NCBI GenBank assembly: GCA_022579005.1
Contig: MU401506.1
Span: forward strand, 1 to 64,000
Reading direction: 5' to 3'
DNA: 64,000 nucleotides
Origin: Poronia punctata
Lineage: Eukaryota; Ascomycota; Sordariomycetes; Xylariales; Xylariaceae
A program made the translations under genes and the position numbers. Below the pieces are notes generated by a model. The model was not told the DNA's origin. It saw only the letters and a program-made list of their open reading frames with translations, and made no database searches. Shown here in pieces: positions 63,582-64,000 of the stretch (positions within the stretch are counted from its first letter, which is position 1; each line of letters starts with the position of its first letter).

Positions 63582-63880
63582 TGTAATATAATTAGCATAT
63601 ATACTTATTACGCTTTATGTTATAAAGTAGCTATAAGACTAAAAGAAACTAGCTTGTTTTTTGTTTTTATATATATAGCTATTATTTTGCATTACTTTTT
63701 AAACCTAGATATTTAGCTATTTATTGCATACCTAATATACTAAGTTATGCTTTTTAAAATACCTTTATAAAGCCGTAATCAATGCAAAGCCCTTGAAACC
63801 CAGTTAATACGTTTACTCTAGCTGGACCTCTTTTAGTATAAAGTTGGAGTGATCTTTAGAAATCTTTAATTTTATCGCAA
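63582..63880 (+). repeat. Right LTR of element 2 (299 bp)
   Basis: Begins TGTAATATAATTAG and ends TTATCGCA, directly followed by ATAG and the resumption of copy B (CTTATAAATATAAATT). It has a short purine stretch (AGAAAAGA) just upstream. Confidence 0.85.
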
Positions 63881-64000
63881 TAGCTTATAAATATAAATTA
63901 GCAATATAAATTTGCTTTTTAAATAGTTTTTATATATTTTTAATAAAGTTTATATTAAGTAAATATAGTAGCTAATTTAGTACGTTATACTTATTAAAGT

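Larger units (their letters stand above)
50938..63880 (+). mobile_element. Nested LTR element 2 (about 12.9 kb, RIP-degraded)
   Basis: Two similar direct repeats (50938-51235 and 63582-63880) bound the element, with ATAG on each side (50934-50937 and 63881-63884). Copy A has a single ATAG there. The right LTR starts TG and ends CA. No open frame is useful: the longest, 86 codons at 56705-56965 minus, consists almost only of A/T-rich codons. At 12.9 kb it is longer than usual Ty3 or Ty1 elements (about 5-8 kb), so further nested insertions inside are likely. Parts (about 59.2-62.1 kb) keep more GG, CC, TC and GA and may be younger. TAA microsatellite runs occur near 55303-55325. I could not read a reverse transcriptase motif. 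Confidence 0.75.
47824..64000 (+). mobile_element. AT-rich degraded element, copy B, interrupted by two nested LTR elements
   Basis: Three separated segments, 47824-48078, 50900-50937 and 63881-64000, read in order match copy A (9285-9689) continuously apart from the inserted DNA and the target-site duplications. The gaps are filled by two LTR elements. Copy B runs off the right edge of the window. The left end, in the form CCCTATATTGCC, sits 181 bp after the MITE. No open frame survives. The class is unknown, as for copy A. Confidence 0.85.

Overview
The window looks like chromosomal DNA of a filamentous ascomycete (Pezizomycotina). The genes have short GT-AG introns (57-282 bp), and typical fungal families are present: an NCS1 purine-cytosine permease, a SUR7-type membrane protein and a Pbs2-type MAPKK. 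GC-balanced gene islands alternate abruptly with very AT-rich, ORF-free blocks. Where two copies of the same repeat can be compared, their differences are almost all C/T or G/A transitions, which is the signature of repeat-induced point mutation (RIP). Short CTACC/TAGGT-type motifs are scattered through the intergenic DNA. I cannot name the species.

Layout. 1-1440 is a RIP-degraded block. 1441-9284 is a sparse island with a GLIPV-repeat hypothetical gene (minus), an RNase H-fold protein with a pentapeptide-repeat tail (plus), and several kilobases of possibly decayed coding sequence. 9285 to about 10610 is an AT-rich element (copy A). 10611-47823 is the main island. It holds a purine-cytosine permease (12198-13809, +), LipB-type octanoyltransferase (17000-17959, +), an otubain-type deubiquitinase with four exons (21048-23794, -), 16 kb of gene-poor DNA with purine-rich satellites near 36 kb, a SUR7-family protein (40023-40847, +), a Pbs2/OS-5-type MAPKK with two exons (41924-43964, -), and a 453-bp palindromic MITE-like element with TA target sites (47190-47642). 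47824-64000 is a RIP-degraded retroelement nest.

The nest can be resolved from the sequence. A second copy (B) of the 9285 element starts at 47824. It is interrupted by an LTR element of 2821 bp with two 178-bp LTRs and a TATAA duplication. 33 bp further on it is interrupted again by a 12.9-kb LTR element with LTRs of about 298 bp and an ATAG duplication. Copy A keeps both insertion sites empty, so it serves as an internal control. The two copies lie in the same orientation about 38.5 kb apart and bracket the main gene island.

The identified genes are mostly housekeeping or stress-signalling genes with no shared pathway. The SUR7 protein and the MAPKK are convergent neighbours, and both families relate to cell-surface or osmotic stress, but the sequence shows nothing that links them functionally. 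I found no secondary-metabolite cluster, tRNA gene, rRNA or CRISPR array. The most unusual items are the MITE with its tRNA-like central hairpin, the nested-insertion record, the 5'-context bias of the surviving cytosines in the AT-rich blocks, and the RNase H-fold protein with a changed catalytic residue.
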